Part shown: positions 1 through 12,088 of the stretch, piece by piece
How positions within the stretch are numbered: the stretch's first letter is position 1
Layout: each line of letters starts with the position of its first letter
Assembly (NCBI GenBank): GCA_949361645.1
Contig: OX442415.1
Coordinates: forward strand, 20,429,283-20,493,282
DNA from: Spongilla lacustris
Lineage: Eukaryota; Porifera; Demospongiae; Spongillida; Spongillidae
Direction of reading: 5' to 3'
Length of the DNA stretch: 64,000 nt
Made by a program: the position numbers and the translations under genes
The notes under the pieces: model-generated
Seen by the model: only the letters and a program-made list of their open reading frames with translations
What the model was told of the DNA's origin: nothing
Database searches by the model: none

Positions 1-1769
1 TCAAAGCGACTCCGATTCATCTTCAGATGAATGGTGTAAAGGTGCAGAAGGCCTGTTAAAGAACACATAATATTGCAAATAATAGATTGAAGCAAAAGCC
101 TAATTGCGTGGAATAATACCTTGCTGCGGGGCTGCTGAGCTCATCTGAACTACTGACATCAGGAAGGCATGCTCTGGGCTTTGTACTCTTGCTGCTAAAG
201 GGGGTATGAAGATAATACACATAGTATAGGCTGACATCACTTACAATACTGCAGTCTCTGTTGTCTCCCGGCTTTGAGCTGATATTAGAGAATAGTATTG
301 TGTGACAAAAAAGGTATCGCAGATGCTTACGATAGCGTATGTGCCTTGGTTTTATCGGGTTTCGTTGTGTTGGAGTTGACTTCAATTCTATGTATAGAAT
401 TGAGAGAATTCAAGATCTGCATGCATACATGCAAATGTAGCAGCTTACAACATTTCAACCGTTAATACACAGTGCATTTAAGGAGTGGTGTTACCTGAAG
501 TTGAAGCAATGGTTGGTGGGGGTGTTGAATTTGTTCCGACTGTGGAATGAGATTGTAAATCAATGTTTGTAAGTACTGCCTTTCCTTACCTGCATCACTT
601 GGGTCAACAGCCCATGCAGGAGCATTCTTTGGGGCTTCAGAAAGGGAAACCAACCCTGCCTCTCTTTCTTTTTCTTTGAACCCTGAGTACTCCACAGTTT
701 CTTTCTTAGCTGCTAGACGTCTATCCAACTTCCCTATCAACCTGTTCAACCCTTTAGAATACAATACACTGATGTAATGGAACTAAGAAATTTAACAGAT
801 AATCAGTAAGCTAACAATTGGATCGCCAAGCAGGCTTGTGAGTTACTTTTACTCTCTTAAAGTCATTCTCACAATCGCTTTCATCAGTCATATATGAAGC
901 ATCTATTTCAGCCCACTTTGATCTCTCATGTGCATCCTTCAGAACAGCTTGTCGTTTAAGGTAAAGCTGCACGATTTATGATTTTCACTTGTGATAACAT
1001 TATACACATGCAGAAGCATTTGAACCCACATTCTTTTGGGAGCGCCGTTTTGTGCTGTTCTTCTGATTCACTGCCACTGCCTTTTCTCGACTTTGATGCG
1101 AATCCATAAATTGACGGCGTCTGGATTCGTAGTAGCGGTACACCGCTCCTGCACAAGTGTTTGCAAGATGAAATAATAATGGCAACAAAATTTTGTGTCA
1201 TTACTTGTGTGAAATTCACTATATTGTTCCAATTTAGATGATTTCTTCAGCTGATCCAAAAGCCATGCTGTGACTTGTTGGTTATGGCTGCTTCTGTATC
1301 TATAACATGTAGACAAACGTCACGTGTAATGCTCATGCAGGCATCGAAGATGCATGCGTACTACCGTTCATCAACTTTGAACTGCTGTTGATCAGTGAGG
1401 CTTGCGTAGATACATTTCACTGATGTCTATAAGGTCAACTCAAGGCGGTAGCCATGCAGTTGTATTTTGGCAACATACATGCATAAGCATACGGAACGTC
1501 AACCCACAACTCACGCTTAGTTCAGATGGAATCCTTTTTGAAACAGATCTAGAAGTCACGAGACGAGGTGTTGTGGCCGGTGATGGTGCATTCTTTCTTT
1601 TCAATTCATCTATCTCTTTCGACATCAATTGTATATTCTGCACAACTCCTTTAATGGCATCTGCATTTGCTTGTACTGCATCAACTAGTATGTCCAGTTT
1701 GTTCTGTGAGTTGGATTTTGGCGACTGGGAGATTTGCCTTGATCTTCCATAGAATCCATGTGTCTCCAT
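1..1769 (-). CDS. Seven-exon gene of unknown function, 3' end at or beyond the window edge
   Basis: I do not recognise a named function. On the - strand seven exons join with GT/AG borders and every phase agrees: 1515..1769, 1365..1426, 1220..1299, 1030..1148, 816..966, 590..751, 495..539, giving about 291 codons without a stop. The ATG at 1769 is the first in frame. The N-terminus is polar, with a predicted coiled-coil stretch (VQANADAIKGVVQNI, then KEIDELKRKN). The middle is very basic (YYESRRRQF, TKRRSQKN), followed by an acidic patch (MTDESDCEND), a PAWRSN motif and a proline-rich PKNAPAWAVD. This order of motifs reminds me of transposon-associated hypothetical proteins of marine invertebrates, from memory and not checked. 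The last exon is uncertain; a good acceptor sits at 53-54 with an open frame from 52 to 1. It could be a host gene or a young mobile-element gene. The absence of stops argues against a pseudogene. Confidence 0.5.
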
Positions 1770-1984
1770 TTTACGCGGCGTTCAAGCACGTGTACAAATT
1801 TCGCGCGATGCTAGTATATCCGCTGTATTTTAATTAAATTGTATGCCAGAGTATGTATGTAATCATAGATAGTATACAGTATATTATACTATCTATAATA
1901 AAGGCATGCAAGTAGCTAAGGTATTACTCGTTTCCGTGCAAATTCTTCACACCATTTTTATTATTATGAACACAATACTACCAA

Positions 1985-2203
1985 ATGGAGGTGTCATGTG
2001 TCATGTCACATGCCGCCAACGATGCAAGATGCAACCGTTTGGGCTGGGTCTGCATCCCTTTAGCAGTGGAGACATATGGGTGTTGGGAAGACGAAGCCAT
2101 TAAGTGTCTTGACAGACTCGCTGCACGTATATCGCTACTTGCACGGCTCGTTCCAAGTCTTCGGCTGCACGGAAGGCTCGTTTATGTATTCTATGTAAAT
2201 TAA
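1985..2203 (+). mobile_element. 3' end fragment of a non-LTR retrotransposon (restriction-like endonuclease type)
   Basis: The translation contains ANDARCNRLGWVCIPLAVET followed by YGCWEDEA. This is the same C-terminal tail as in the larger element at 7690-9989 (ANDTRCQELGWTCIPLAVET). Only the last about 60 residues remain and the reverse transcriptase is gone, as expected for a 5'-truncated insertion or a decayed copy. It is in the opposite orientation to the other copies. Confidence 0.6.
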
Positions 2204-2308
2204 ATAATGGCTGTCTTTATTATAATATTTTTATAAATCGTTCTGCTGGCAGTAATATGCAAGTATCCATGGCGGGGGTAGTTTTTATTTGAGTGCCAAA
2301 TTCTGAAT

Positions 2309-2641
2309 TTGAAAAATTGTGTCCAAATAGATTGTGAGTTTTTTTTGCCAATTGATGATTCACTTCAGACAATACATGCAGGCGGTGAAACAACTTCACA
2401 TCAAGGTCCCTCCTCTTTGTTGCTTATTACGTCAAACAATTACAATGCAAATGGTACATTTGTTTTTATATCATTAGATCTAGATACAGGAAATTTTAAG
2501 GAATTAAGTTTCAGTGAACATGAAATGCTACAAGTGCAAACAAAATGGCGCACAATTACAAGCTGGGATAAACCCTATACAAAAGATGGGGCAATATGTG
2601 TAAAAATTCCACGGAATAGAGTCGGATGCATAACATTTTGA
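2309..2641 (+). other. Open frame of about 110 codons, unrecognised
   Basis: A 110-codon frame without an ATG at its start reads as an ordinary soluble protein segment: QTIHAGGETTSHQGPSS, then LLLITSNNYNANGTFVFISL. The composition is not low-complexity and the opposite strand is less protein-like. It could be an exon of a gene or transposon whose other parts are missing. No family was recognised and no good splice acceptor was fixed. Confidence 0.25.
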
Positions 2642-3057
2642 AGAATGTATACTGATACCTGCTATTTATTATCTAGACTTATCAAATAGTACACAATTGC
2701 TGAATGAAGTACTAGCTGAATTTTCTTGTATTGGTATGGAGTGTATTTATACTTGTAATATCATTCTTTAGAAACTGTCACTAGCACGAATGTGATTCAT
2801 ATTAATACTGCAATCAAAGGTCTGCCATGCATCTAACTGCTGTCCTACATCGACTATTACTTCCTCTCTGGCTCTGGCTACCTTTCTTTCTCTTAATTCT
2901 TTCTCCATGTACTCCGAATTCCACTATCCCTTCACTATCTGTACTACCCATTCCCTCCGACTCCCTCCTTTCTCTCTGACATCCATCACTCAGCTCTCTT
3001 CTCAAATGAATCAACATATTGATATCACACTAAATATACATTTTACAACCATTTGTT

Positions 3058-6000
3058 TTACATGAAACTGATGGAGGGGATTACTACAAACACATTTTCC
3101 TTAGAATCATTGAACTGTACTTCTAAATTAGCATGAGTACAGATACCTATAATGCGTTGAACTGGAATGTAACAAGATATTGATGGTTGTTCACACACTG
3201 TGGCCGACTGGCCAAACCAGTATTGATGGCGATGAGGTTTTGCCCATTTCACCCGTGCAAATATATGCGACTTTCAATTGGTGTCAGTTGTTATGGTGTG
3301 TTCCACAAAACACTGTACTACTCCAAGAAGAATGCTACCATCTCCAGAAAGAACTTGCAACCCATCTGCTTGTTTTACTGGCCAATGGGCCGAAATAATA
3401 GAACCTTTATCGGTCCTAGCCATTATGGAATGCACAACATACCCTGAAATAGATGCCCTCCTGGACATATTGTAAAGAACTGACAATGGATTGAAATCAG
3501 TATAGAGATATTTATATGATTCTGCAAGTTGATCAATCATTTCAGGTTGCATATATTTTGGATAAATAGGTGGAAGAAGTTCTCCCATAGATTGGAAAAG
3601 TACACCAAAATCTAGTTCATTTAACCTTGTCATTGGTGACAATGCAAGTTCTCGCTGAAGAATAAAAGAATTGTGTATGTTTGTACCCTGTAAGATTGAG
3701 CCTGTCATACATTTCTCTCTGCATCTTACTAAGATGTCATCATATTCATTTGATAGATGAAGAGCCTTGGATTGCTGGTGCAGCAAAAATTTCTTCATAA
3801 ACTGCACTTCTATGTTGTGATTGTTGGTAAAATAATCACCAAGAATACCATTGTAGCGCTCAAAAGAAAAACACCAAAACCCATAAACAGGACCATAATC
3901 AAGTACAACATCTTTTAGGTGCAAATGTAAATGCATGTTTATTGTGCAATGTTGAGCACCATATAATCTTTCAAACGATTTACAAAACTGCACTAGGTAT
4001 TCATCTGAAGCCACAACACTGCATTTTAAAATTGCACGTCTAACCAGAATTGAACATCCTCGAACAAAAAGAAGCCAACATTGCAAATGACTCCTAGGCA
4101 ATTGGTCTTTTAGACATACAGCTGAATACACAGTTGTCCAGTTCTTCCACTGGTCCGCAGTAAAACCAGAAAAGCTTGATGCAATTTTTGATGGCAGTCT
4201 TCCAATGCATCGTGGTACATTAATTCTGGATGACATATTTGATATGTTTTTCAATTGAGTTTTTGATAGAATGTTCTGCTCCGTCCATAGATTCATCATA
4301 TGCTTTGGTGTTCCAAGCAGAACATTATGCATAGGGTCTATCACATGCATTCTTACAATGTTGAAGTATGGAAGTTGGGCAAGGATGGAATATCGCACCC
4401 CGTAATCTGATACCACCTGCTGTTTCATGGTTTTCGTTGTTGCCCTTAAGTATTGTTCTGACTGAAGTTTATAGCTATCACGAGTTCGGAGTTCCCAAGT
4501 GTCTCTATCAAACCCAGAATAATCTAGTTTATTGTCAAATACACCGGACCTAAACTCCTTAAAGCACTTGGAGCATCCGTGCACTGCACTGTGTCCAGCA
4601 AACCCACATACTTTTCGCGTTGCTGGTATATCGCACATGACACAAATCAATGCCATTCGTATTGTAACAAATGATTGTGATGGTTTATGCCAGATTGCAA
4701 CACCTTCCCAAAATTCAAGCAAATCTTGCACAAAAGGACCTAAATACGAGTTCATTGTTTTCATTGGCTCAGAAGGGCCAGGAATTATACCAAGTAAAAT
4801 TATATTTTCCATTTTAAATCTTTCCTCCCTTGGTAGGTTAAAGATGACTAAATACAGGACACCAACTGAATAAGTAACATGTTTATATAGTTGGAACCAA
4901 TCACATCCTAAACCCAAAGCAAGGTTGTTAGGAAGAGACAAGAACTCCTTTTCATCAATGTTCTGAAATTCTTTCCAGATTTTTCCATCGTATATGTCAC
5001 TAACAACTCAGAATCACCACCACGATTTCGCCATTGCTCACATTTTTCCAAGAAATTAGGCTGATTTATTAGCAAGCCAATAGCATCAGTGAGATGTTGA
5101 TAACAATATTCCTTATTAGCTTGTAACGATGGCTTTGATTTGTTCCGTGAAACTAAACTTAGAAGGTCAGCTCCACATGGATTCCTAAAATGGGCTTTTG
5201 GATGGTTTGGATACTCAACATGCCTGCATGTAGCAGGCATTTCTTTCCCGTCAGGCTGTATCTGAATGCAGTCTTTGAAACTGTATATAGAATTGCAAGC
5301 AGGACATACCAGAAAACGTTCAAACGATGGACATCTAAAGCCAATCATTTTCTGTGCTGACTTTAGCGTTTTTGGACAATCCAATAGTAAGGTCGATATG
5401 TTGGTGGTACTTGTTATTAACTGTAAGAAGCATGGCAAGAATGCCAAAATAACTGCAATAGCAGCATTTGAAATACCAAAGCTAAACTGCCACACTGTAA
5501 TGAACACTATAAATACGCGTAGAGGAGATTGTGTGAACCCTAGCTCTGGTTTATCAAAACTTGGTTTTTTTCTTGCTGCACAGCCTGGATTAAAACTTTG
5601 CTCTGCATCCTATGAAAAAAGCACCAGCTTGTTTGAACAAGGCAGAAAACAGACTTCAGAATTGTGTGCATAGATAATAATAATATTATAGTATAATAAT
5701 ATTTATATGTTGTGCGATAATACCTATTGTAAGTAACCATTCAAAAGTTAGTCTAGACCTTAAAGTTACATGAGGATTATATGCTTCAGTAACGTCTTTT
5801 TATACAAGCGGCTTAGAGCCATTAATGCCATAGTTACTTACTTCAATTTGCAGTACTAAATGAGTATAGTACACGGTTCAGAATAAAATATTATCATTTT
5901 AATGAAAACAAAGGTAGAACTGCTTAGACTGTTTATATATGTTTAGTAGCATGCATGTTTATAGGAACAACTGGCTAATCTAAGTAATTGATTGGACGGT

Positions 6001-6582
6001 AAGGATATGGGCTTCGATCACAAATGGGACCATAGCCACGAAAAGGGACAACGCGTTGTTGGTAAATTTCCAAACCGTGGATGCTATTGAAATCTATGCA
6101 TATAATAAAAAATTAAGGCTATTGATAAACAGACCGCGTAAGTTTTAGAGTATTACCCTATATAGGTGTATCTTTTAAAAAATATCAAACTATTTTAAAC
6201 ACTAGCCAGTAAGGTCCTTTTTGAGGCAACTATCGTAATGTAGTATCTAAAATGAATTAATTACCTCTGCAGGTTCTGATGATTCACTGCAAGTGCTATT
6301 GCCTTCAGCTAAGGATTCTTCACTTGTGGATGAAGTTGGGGTACGTGGTGTTGTTTCTACACTTTCCTGTACGCACGATAAGTCTGTGTTAAATATATTG
6401 AAAATTAACGTCGAGCTGCATAGCCATGCACACTGACGAACGCACTTACCATCTTGAAAAGAGTCGACGTCTGACCGGAAGTCCACGGTCCACTGAGCTT
6501 GCGCGATCTTCTTATGTTCAAAGAAAGTGGATTTGCTAACGTATTCACCGCAATGGTCACATAAACGTCTTTTGCCACTCAT
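3058..6582 (-). pseudogene. Transposase gene, Tnp2/Plavaka-like (CACTA-related), inactivated
   Basis: The N-terminal exons 6450..6582 (MSGKRRLCDHCGEYVSKSTF, zinc-finger-like CxxC) and 6265..6366 have clean splice sites. A main exon starts near 5609 (DAEQSFNPGCAARKKP) and runs to the stop at 3058. Diagnostic segments are CRHVEYPNHPKAHFRNPCG, SLPNNLALGLGCDWF, NIILLGIIPGPSEP and CDIPATRKVCGFAGHSAVHG followed by CSKC, typical of Tnp2-type transposases. Two lesions show: a one-base deletion near 5003 (the frame moves from SELLV to DIYDGKIWKEF) and an in-frame TGA at 3274-3276, after which the C-terminus (HIFARVKWAKPH...YIPVQRI) continues in the same frame. I did not find convincing terminal repeats. 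The family is confident; the superfamily name is from memory. Confidence 0.75.
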
Positions 6583-6826
6583 TGTGTTTCTGAAAAGCTA
6601 TAATGTGCACAACTTGATATATATATATGCACAATAGTAAGACGCGGCAACTATATTTGTGTACGCATACCTTGGTATTTTGGCAGGTATTCCGGTTATG
6701 TACTGTAGTCTGTAGATGCCTTTTGGAACCAAATTTTTTAAAAATCACAAGCAGATGAAAAGAGTTAAACTGCTTTTAGAGCTAGTTCCGTACGGTTTAA
6801 CGAGGTGGGGATTGAAATAATCATCA

Positions 6827-7547
6827 TTACGAGGTCACGAGCGCACGTTTCGTTATTTGCACGTAGGCGTGAGTGAATGCGGATTTCGTTATGGCACGTA
6901 TTAGGACGGCCGAATTGCTGTGAAGGATCTCTAAGTTAGGCAAAAGAGATGACTTCACAGCTGGTGGAAACAAATGGTTGCCTTGGGGACTGAAAACTTC
7001 ACATTTAGAGAAATTGATGACATTGCCAAAATGAGATCCCAGTTCTTCAATAAGATGCAAAGCACGTAGGACTGCAGACCTTTTACCTGCAAGCACACCA
7101 CCATCTAGGTACCATGCCTGAAGCAGAAGTTGTAAACATTCATCATCCGCATCAATGGTAGAAATGAGCTTCTGGAGAACAAGAGCAAACAGCATGGGCC
7201 CTAGCGGGTCCCCTTGTTGAACTCCAGATTGTGAACTTAAATGGCCCATGGGATGCCACAATTCTGGGTGAGAGCCATAACACCAAGACACCCAGGGCAG
7301 GATTTCAGGGAAAAAAGCTGAGCATTCATCAAGGACTGCCTGTCTAGAAACTAGGTTGAATGCATTTGTCATCTCCACTTTAAATATGACAAAATCCTCA
7401 TCCTGCATCCAATGCTCTTCAATGCAATTTCGTAAACTATGGACAATCTTCTCAGCCCCTGCCCTGCAGGCCACTCCAAACTGTAGTGGCTGGAAAAAAA
7501 ACTCGAAATCTTCTCCTTGAGAGAGGCACAAATGCACTTTCCAGCCA

Positions 7548-7580
<33 letters not shown>

Positions 7581-7582
7581 AA
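6827..7582 (-). pseudogene. Reverse transcriptase fragment of non-LTR retrotransposon, catalytic Asp lost
   Basis: The translation shows RT motifs QPLQFGVACRAGAEKIVHS, NAFNLVSRQAV, SGVQQGDPLGPMLFALVLQK and AWYLDGGVLAGKRS. The polymerase box is YLDG instead of YLDD, so the second catalytic aspartate is gone. Similarity to the neighbouring element stops after SLLPNLEIL near 6925; the rest of the ORF is unrelated sequence. It begins immediately beside the (ATT)n tract that forms the 3' tail of the upstream element, so a later copy may have inserted at or recombined with that tract. Confidence 0.7.
7549..7578. repeat. (ATT)n microsatellite, probable 3' tail of the adjacent retrotransposon
   Basis: About ten ATT units. 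On the - strand this is (AAT)n, lying about 110 bp after the stop codon of the retrotransposon at 7690-9989. Short-repeat tails instead of poly-A are common in endonuclease-type non-LTR elements. Confidence 0.6.
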
Positions 7583-7689
7583 CAGAATACAGATACAGCA
7601 CGATAAATGGACAAACGCAACTACATTATTTTAATAATAATAAGGATAACTAACTTACATTAGATGCCGCTAACAAACCTACAGTTCTA

Positions 7690-9989
7690 CTAACCTATCC
7701 GGACATTTTCTCTCCCCATGATGGCCCTAGCCACTGACCTCACCAGTGACATGTTGAGGTGGCCATAGATGTCACCCTGCATTTTGGGTTTGGGAATGGC
7801 CTGGCCGATGGCAAGTAGAGAGGTGAGACGGGAAAAAACACTCCGAGCCTCCATCCCCCAGTTACCCTATGTTTCTACGGCTAGGGGGATACATGTCCAC
7901 CCCAACTCCTGGCATCTGGTGTCATTGGCCACATGCTTTCTAAGTTCAGCAGCATAGGCTGCTGCTCCCACAGATGTACTGGCATTGTTGAGGGTTACTG
8001 GTGTGAGGGGTGAAGCAACAGTAACGTCAAAGGCCGCAGGCTTTCCTCTGTCCCATCCCTGAACAAGGACATCGTCGATCCGCAGGGCGAGAGTTAACAT
8101 GGTCCCTAGCTAAGCCATACTCCACTTCAACCCTCACAGAAAGATGGGCCCGACGGCAAAAGTTAGCAAAGATATCCCGCAAGTGATTGTGCCTTGCAAC
8201 CACATCACCACCATGTCTGCAGGATCGAGGCTGCATGATGACCTAAAGGGTCAAGGGCAATATCAGAACAATGTGGACACAGGGAACCTCCAGAGGTGTC
8301 AAGACCCAACCACCATCTAAGTGCTATCTGACATTCAGCAGAGTTAAAGTGCAGATCCAGACCAGTAGAAGGGATGACTGAGATCCAAGAACCCGCATGA
8401 GAGGCAGAAACAGAAAGGATCCGAGCCTTATTCACTAGAGAGGAGGAAGATAGCAGTGATTGGAAAGTATGCATATCCAGCTTCTTAGACAGAGCTCTTT
8501 GTGGAGGCAGGCTGACCAGAACCTCCTCAGCTGTGATTGACTCATCAGGGGGAACCTGAGTATTGAAGCGGGTCACAGCCTGAAGCATGTGTATGTTATC
8601 GGCACTACCAAATCCTGATGAAGCAAGGGAAGCTATAAACGCAGCAGAACAGTGCAAAGCAAGGGACCGAAAGCCAAGCCCACCAAAACTTTGACTAAGT
8701 TGTGCTTGCTGCCAATTTGGGTCAGGGACGTCCACTGCAATGCAGGAAGTGAAACATAGTCATCAAAGAGCTTAAGATAGTCAGCACAATGGCTTGGAGG
8801 AGTGGCTCTGGCTAGATGTACTAACTTACAGTAACCTCCACACATACGAAGAAGCGAAAAGGCCACGTGAAGGTCAACTGTAGAGACATCCACAAGAGCC
8901 TTAAGCAAGATCTTGGGCATTGCACATTTCTCTGCAATGAAGCGAGAACAGTGGACAAAATCTCCGATTGGGGCCCCTAGGATGTCCAGGTTGGGAAGGA
9001 GAGATGACTTTACCACTGGTGGAAATAGTGTATTACCACTCCTACTGAAAAGTTCACACTTGGAAAAATTGATGTAAAGCCCCAAGTGAGGACCAAGATC
9101 TTCTATGAGGGGCAGAGCACGTACTACTGCAGACCTCTCCCCTGCTAGAACTCCATCATCAAGATACCAAGCTTCCAGAAGCAGCTGGAGACAATCATCA
9201 TCTGCATCAATACTGGTAACAAGCTTATGGAGAACCAAGGCGAACAGCATTGGGCCCAGTGGATCACCTTGCTGCAGCTGGACACCAGACTGGGAACTTA
9301 TCTGGCCCATAGGGTGCCACAATGATGTATGAGATCCATAGCACCACGAGACCCATGGGAGAAGCTCTGGAAAGAATGTAGCACACTGATCCATAACTGC
9401 CTGCCTCGATACCATATTGAAGGCATTTGACATGTCCACCTCAGTTGAACACTACAAAGTCACCATTCAACCAGTTTTCTTCAATGCATCTCCTAAAGCT
9501 GTGCACAATCTTCTCTGCACCTGCTTTACAAGCCACTCCAAATTGTGAGGGCTGAAAGAATGAGGAGATCTTGTCCCTTTGGATGGCACAGATGCATTTC
9601 CCTGTCAGTCTTCTCAATGTTTCCCCCACTGCAATCGGCCTAACATCTGGTGGGTTACCCTCCTTACCTTTGTTCAGTGCAATTAGCCTGCCGCCTGCCA
9701 AAAATGTTGCCACTGGTACAGGGACCTTTTCAGAAGCCATAAGGTTCACAATGCTCTTAAGGGAGTCACCAATTGGTGTGTGAAGGGGAATAGATGCAGC
9801 ATCCAAAAGGTGCTGAACAGAGATTATTAAACGAAAGAACCACAACCCAATTAGCGGTGTCAAATCCCGTACAAATCCCGACATTGGCCCCAATGGGGGG
9901 GGGGGGGGGAGGGAGGGGGGGGCTACCCATGTTACAATGGCAGGCGCATACGCGCTAGTGCCCAAACCGGATATGTGCCACGATTTCAC
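7690..9989 (-). mobile_element. Non-LTR retrotransposon with RT, CCHC motif and restriction-like endonuclease, decayed
   Basis: Reading 5' to 3' on the - strand: an N-terminal RT region (GNPPDVRPIAVGETLRRLTG), palm motifs (NAFNMVSRQAV, QQGDPLGPMLFALVLHK, and AWYLDDGVLAG with the YLDD box intact), a thumb region, a CPHC...LGHHALTC zinc-knuckle-like motif near 8235, and a C-terminal nuclease-like region NSRPADVLVQGWDRGKPAAF followed by DVTV, ending MGRENVRIG-stop at 7690. The RPAD...AFDVTV pattern fits a PD-(D/E)xK restriction-like endonuclease. Frameshifts occur near 9438 (four extra bases), near 8735 and twice between 8235 and 8060. A six-base insertion adds LQ before QGDPLG. Dead copy. An R2/R4/NeSL-type relationship is inference. 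Confidence 0.75.
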
Positions 9990-10439
9990 TAGGTAGATTA
10001 TTTAGACAAAATAATCTATTGTTAATTACAACTAATGGTGTAGTGCCCAGACCGTACACATTGGATTACATATATACATGTACAGCTGCATGTACTGGAG
10101 CAAAATATGAACAAGTTTTAAACTATTTGATCGTTTCGAGTCCTGGATGCTTAAATATACGTCATTTGCTAACACAACCACCGATATATACAATGTAGCC
10201 TCGATACATTTTGACCACTGAAGCGAGAATGCGAATGAATTCTGAAGCTATTGATGTGATTTTCATTTCTTAGAAGTGTTCCTATCTCGAGTTATGCGTG
10301 ATCAAGAAGAGAAACACGGTGGGACTGGGTACGAGTTTAAACAAGCGTTTTATTCTCCACAACCACGCGGTCTTATGACATCAGACAAACACGAAACTGC
10401 TCGTTTTTGACTGCTTGTTCGACGATGACAAAGAGCTAA

Positions 10440-10985
10440 GCTATCCGACTGATAGGAGTCCCGTTAGAAGCGGGTCCCTTTTTAATGTGAATAATAATGA
10501 TCAATATTATATAAACAGGACCACCTAAACCATCACAACTTTCCATAGGGTGCTCCCGCTAGTTAAGACGAATTTCGAACTTTGTTTATATATATCCGCA
10601 CTTTTTTTTTTCCTTCTATTCAGGAATGACCTCGTATCACTTCCCTTTCAGTGAGTAGCTTCAAAAGAGAAAAGTTATTTTCATAGGAAAAAATATAAAG
10701 TTAATGTTTTGCCGAGCGGGGGTATAGTTCGCCTATTGTGCAGACGAACGCGCGCATAATTCATCAGCGGTTACAAGCAGCTTTGACAGGATTAATCTAT
10801 GGCTGCATCTGTAGCAACAAGAGGTCATGCAGCTGGGAGACCTAGCTCGTCCCTTTAACCACGTATACATGTATGTCTTTCATGATCAGTTGTAGCTTGT
10901 ATCGCCTAAATGGGGCTTCAGGTATACCGGCAGCCTTTGCGACAGAGTTTGGGCTATAACCCTGGCTAATTCACTGTGTCACATT
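10440..10985. repeat. Non-coding repeat, left member of an inverted pair
   Basis: Reads as the diverged reverse complement of 17195-17640: ACAAGAGGTCATGCAGCTGG matches CCAGCTGAGCTGCATGACCTC with small indels, and CTTGTATCGCC and GGCAGCCTTTGCGAC also match. No protein was recognised. The surrounding 9,990-11,150 stretch holds no gene I can see. Confidence 0.6.
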
Positions 10986-11157
10986 GCGAATCATAATCGG
11001 GGTCAAATCCTATATGAGAGTTACTAACGTAACTCTCGATAGAATAAATTTAAGGCGGGACGCGAGTAAAATTCAACGTGCCGCTTGCGCTTTTGAAGTA
11101 TAAGTGGCTTCATGCGAAATTACATAGATATACATACTTCAATATTGACATTTTATG

Positions 11158-11800
11158 AAAGGGCTGTTCAAACCTTCAAAGAAGCCATGTAAAAGGTGAC
11201 ATTAATGTTCATATTGCAAGATTTCTCTTCCAGTACAGAAATACACCACATGCAACTACAGGCCAGTCTCCGGCATTCTTACTGCTGAGACGTCAACCTA
11301 GATCAGCCTTGGACCTGATGGTTCCAGATGTACGGTCCAGAGTTCAGAAATGTCAAGAATGTCAGGAAGTCAATATGATCAAGGGGTTAATGTGCGCCTA
11401 TTCAGGGTGGGAGATGCCGTTTTTGTCAGTGAAAAGCTTCAATGGATCTCCCAAGTGGCTTCCTGGAAGAGTTATAGCAAACAGAGGTCCTTTGTCACTG
11501 GTAATTCAGCTAGAAGGTGAACAGACATGTAGATCATGTAAGGGTTCGAGAACAAAAGGGAGACAATGCAGGGTTGGTTACTGAAGAAGAGGATAAGGAG
11601 GCAGATTGTGACATTCTATACCACTACCTGAGTCAGCAGAACAAGACCAGGCTCCAGCAGGTGGGCAGGAGCTGCCACCACCATCAGTAACGGTGGAAGT
11701 ACCAACTCCAGCAGCAGGAGGGACTGTACCAGCTCTACGTCGATCAACCCGTCCACATCATCCTCCTGAGCGTTATGGTTGGAATCTAAGAAGGGAGGAG
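11158..11800 (+). pseudogene. Ty3/gypsy retrotransposon, integrase C-terminal part, broken
   Basis: The + frame gives RAVQTFKEAM (then a stop), ARFLFQYRNTPHATTGQSPA and SPKWLPGRVIANRGPLS, and then in another frame RRSTRPHHPPERYG. These are the conserved end of gypsy integrases: the ARFLF-YRxTPHxTTG segment, the WLPG chromodomain-like fold, and the C-terminal R-PPERY tail. In-frame stops and at least two frameshifts are present. Everything 5' of the integrase core is missing. It is followed directly by a polypurine tract and LTR. Confidence 0.75.
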
Positions 11801-12069
11801 TGTAGTAACTGGCTATGCAACTGGAGCATGCGCAATGATGGCAGAATCAGGTAGAACCAGTTTGGGGTATACTTTTAAGGTCTACCATTAAAGTAAACAA
11901 TCAGTTGAGACTTGAGGATACCAGACATTCAGTACTGCGGCGGGTCTGTGTATATATGGACATCAGTAGTACTGATTCGTTGTGTTTATGTGTGTGTTGC
12001 TGCTTAATATGTGATTATTGTGTGTATACCACCAATTCACTTGTCAGTTGTCAGCGGCTAGGTACTACA
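11801..12069 (+). repeat. 3' LTR of the gypsy element
   Basis: Starts TGTAGTA and ends TACTACA, a seven-base inverted terminus with the canonical TG...CA. It is preceded immediately by the polypurine tract AAGAAGGGAGGAG. The length of 269 bp suits a short gypsy LTR. No matching 5' LTR was found in the window. Confidence 0.7.
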
Positions 12070-12088
12070 GGTTTGTTTACTCTCATAC

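Noticed and set aside
1985..2203. Independent small gene
   Set aside because: It matches the C-terminal tail of the retrotransposon at 7690-9989.
3180..4873. Several plus-strand ORFs within the Tnp2-like gene
   Set aside because: Opposite-strand shadows; the - strand carries recognised transposase motifs.
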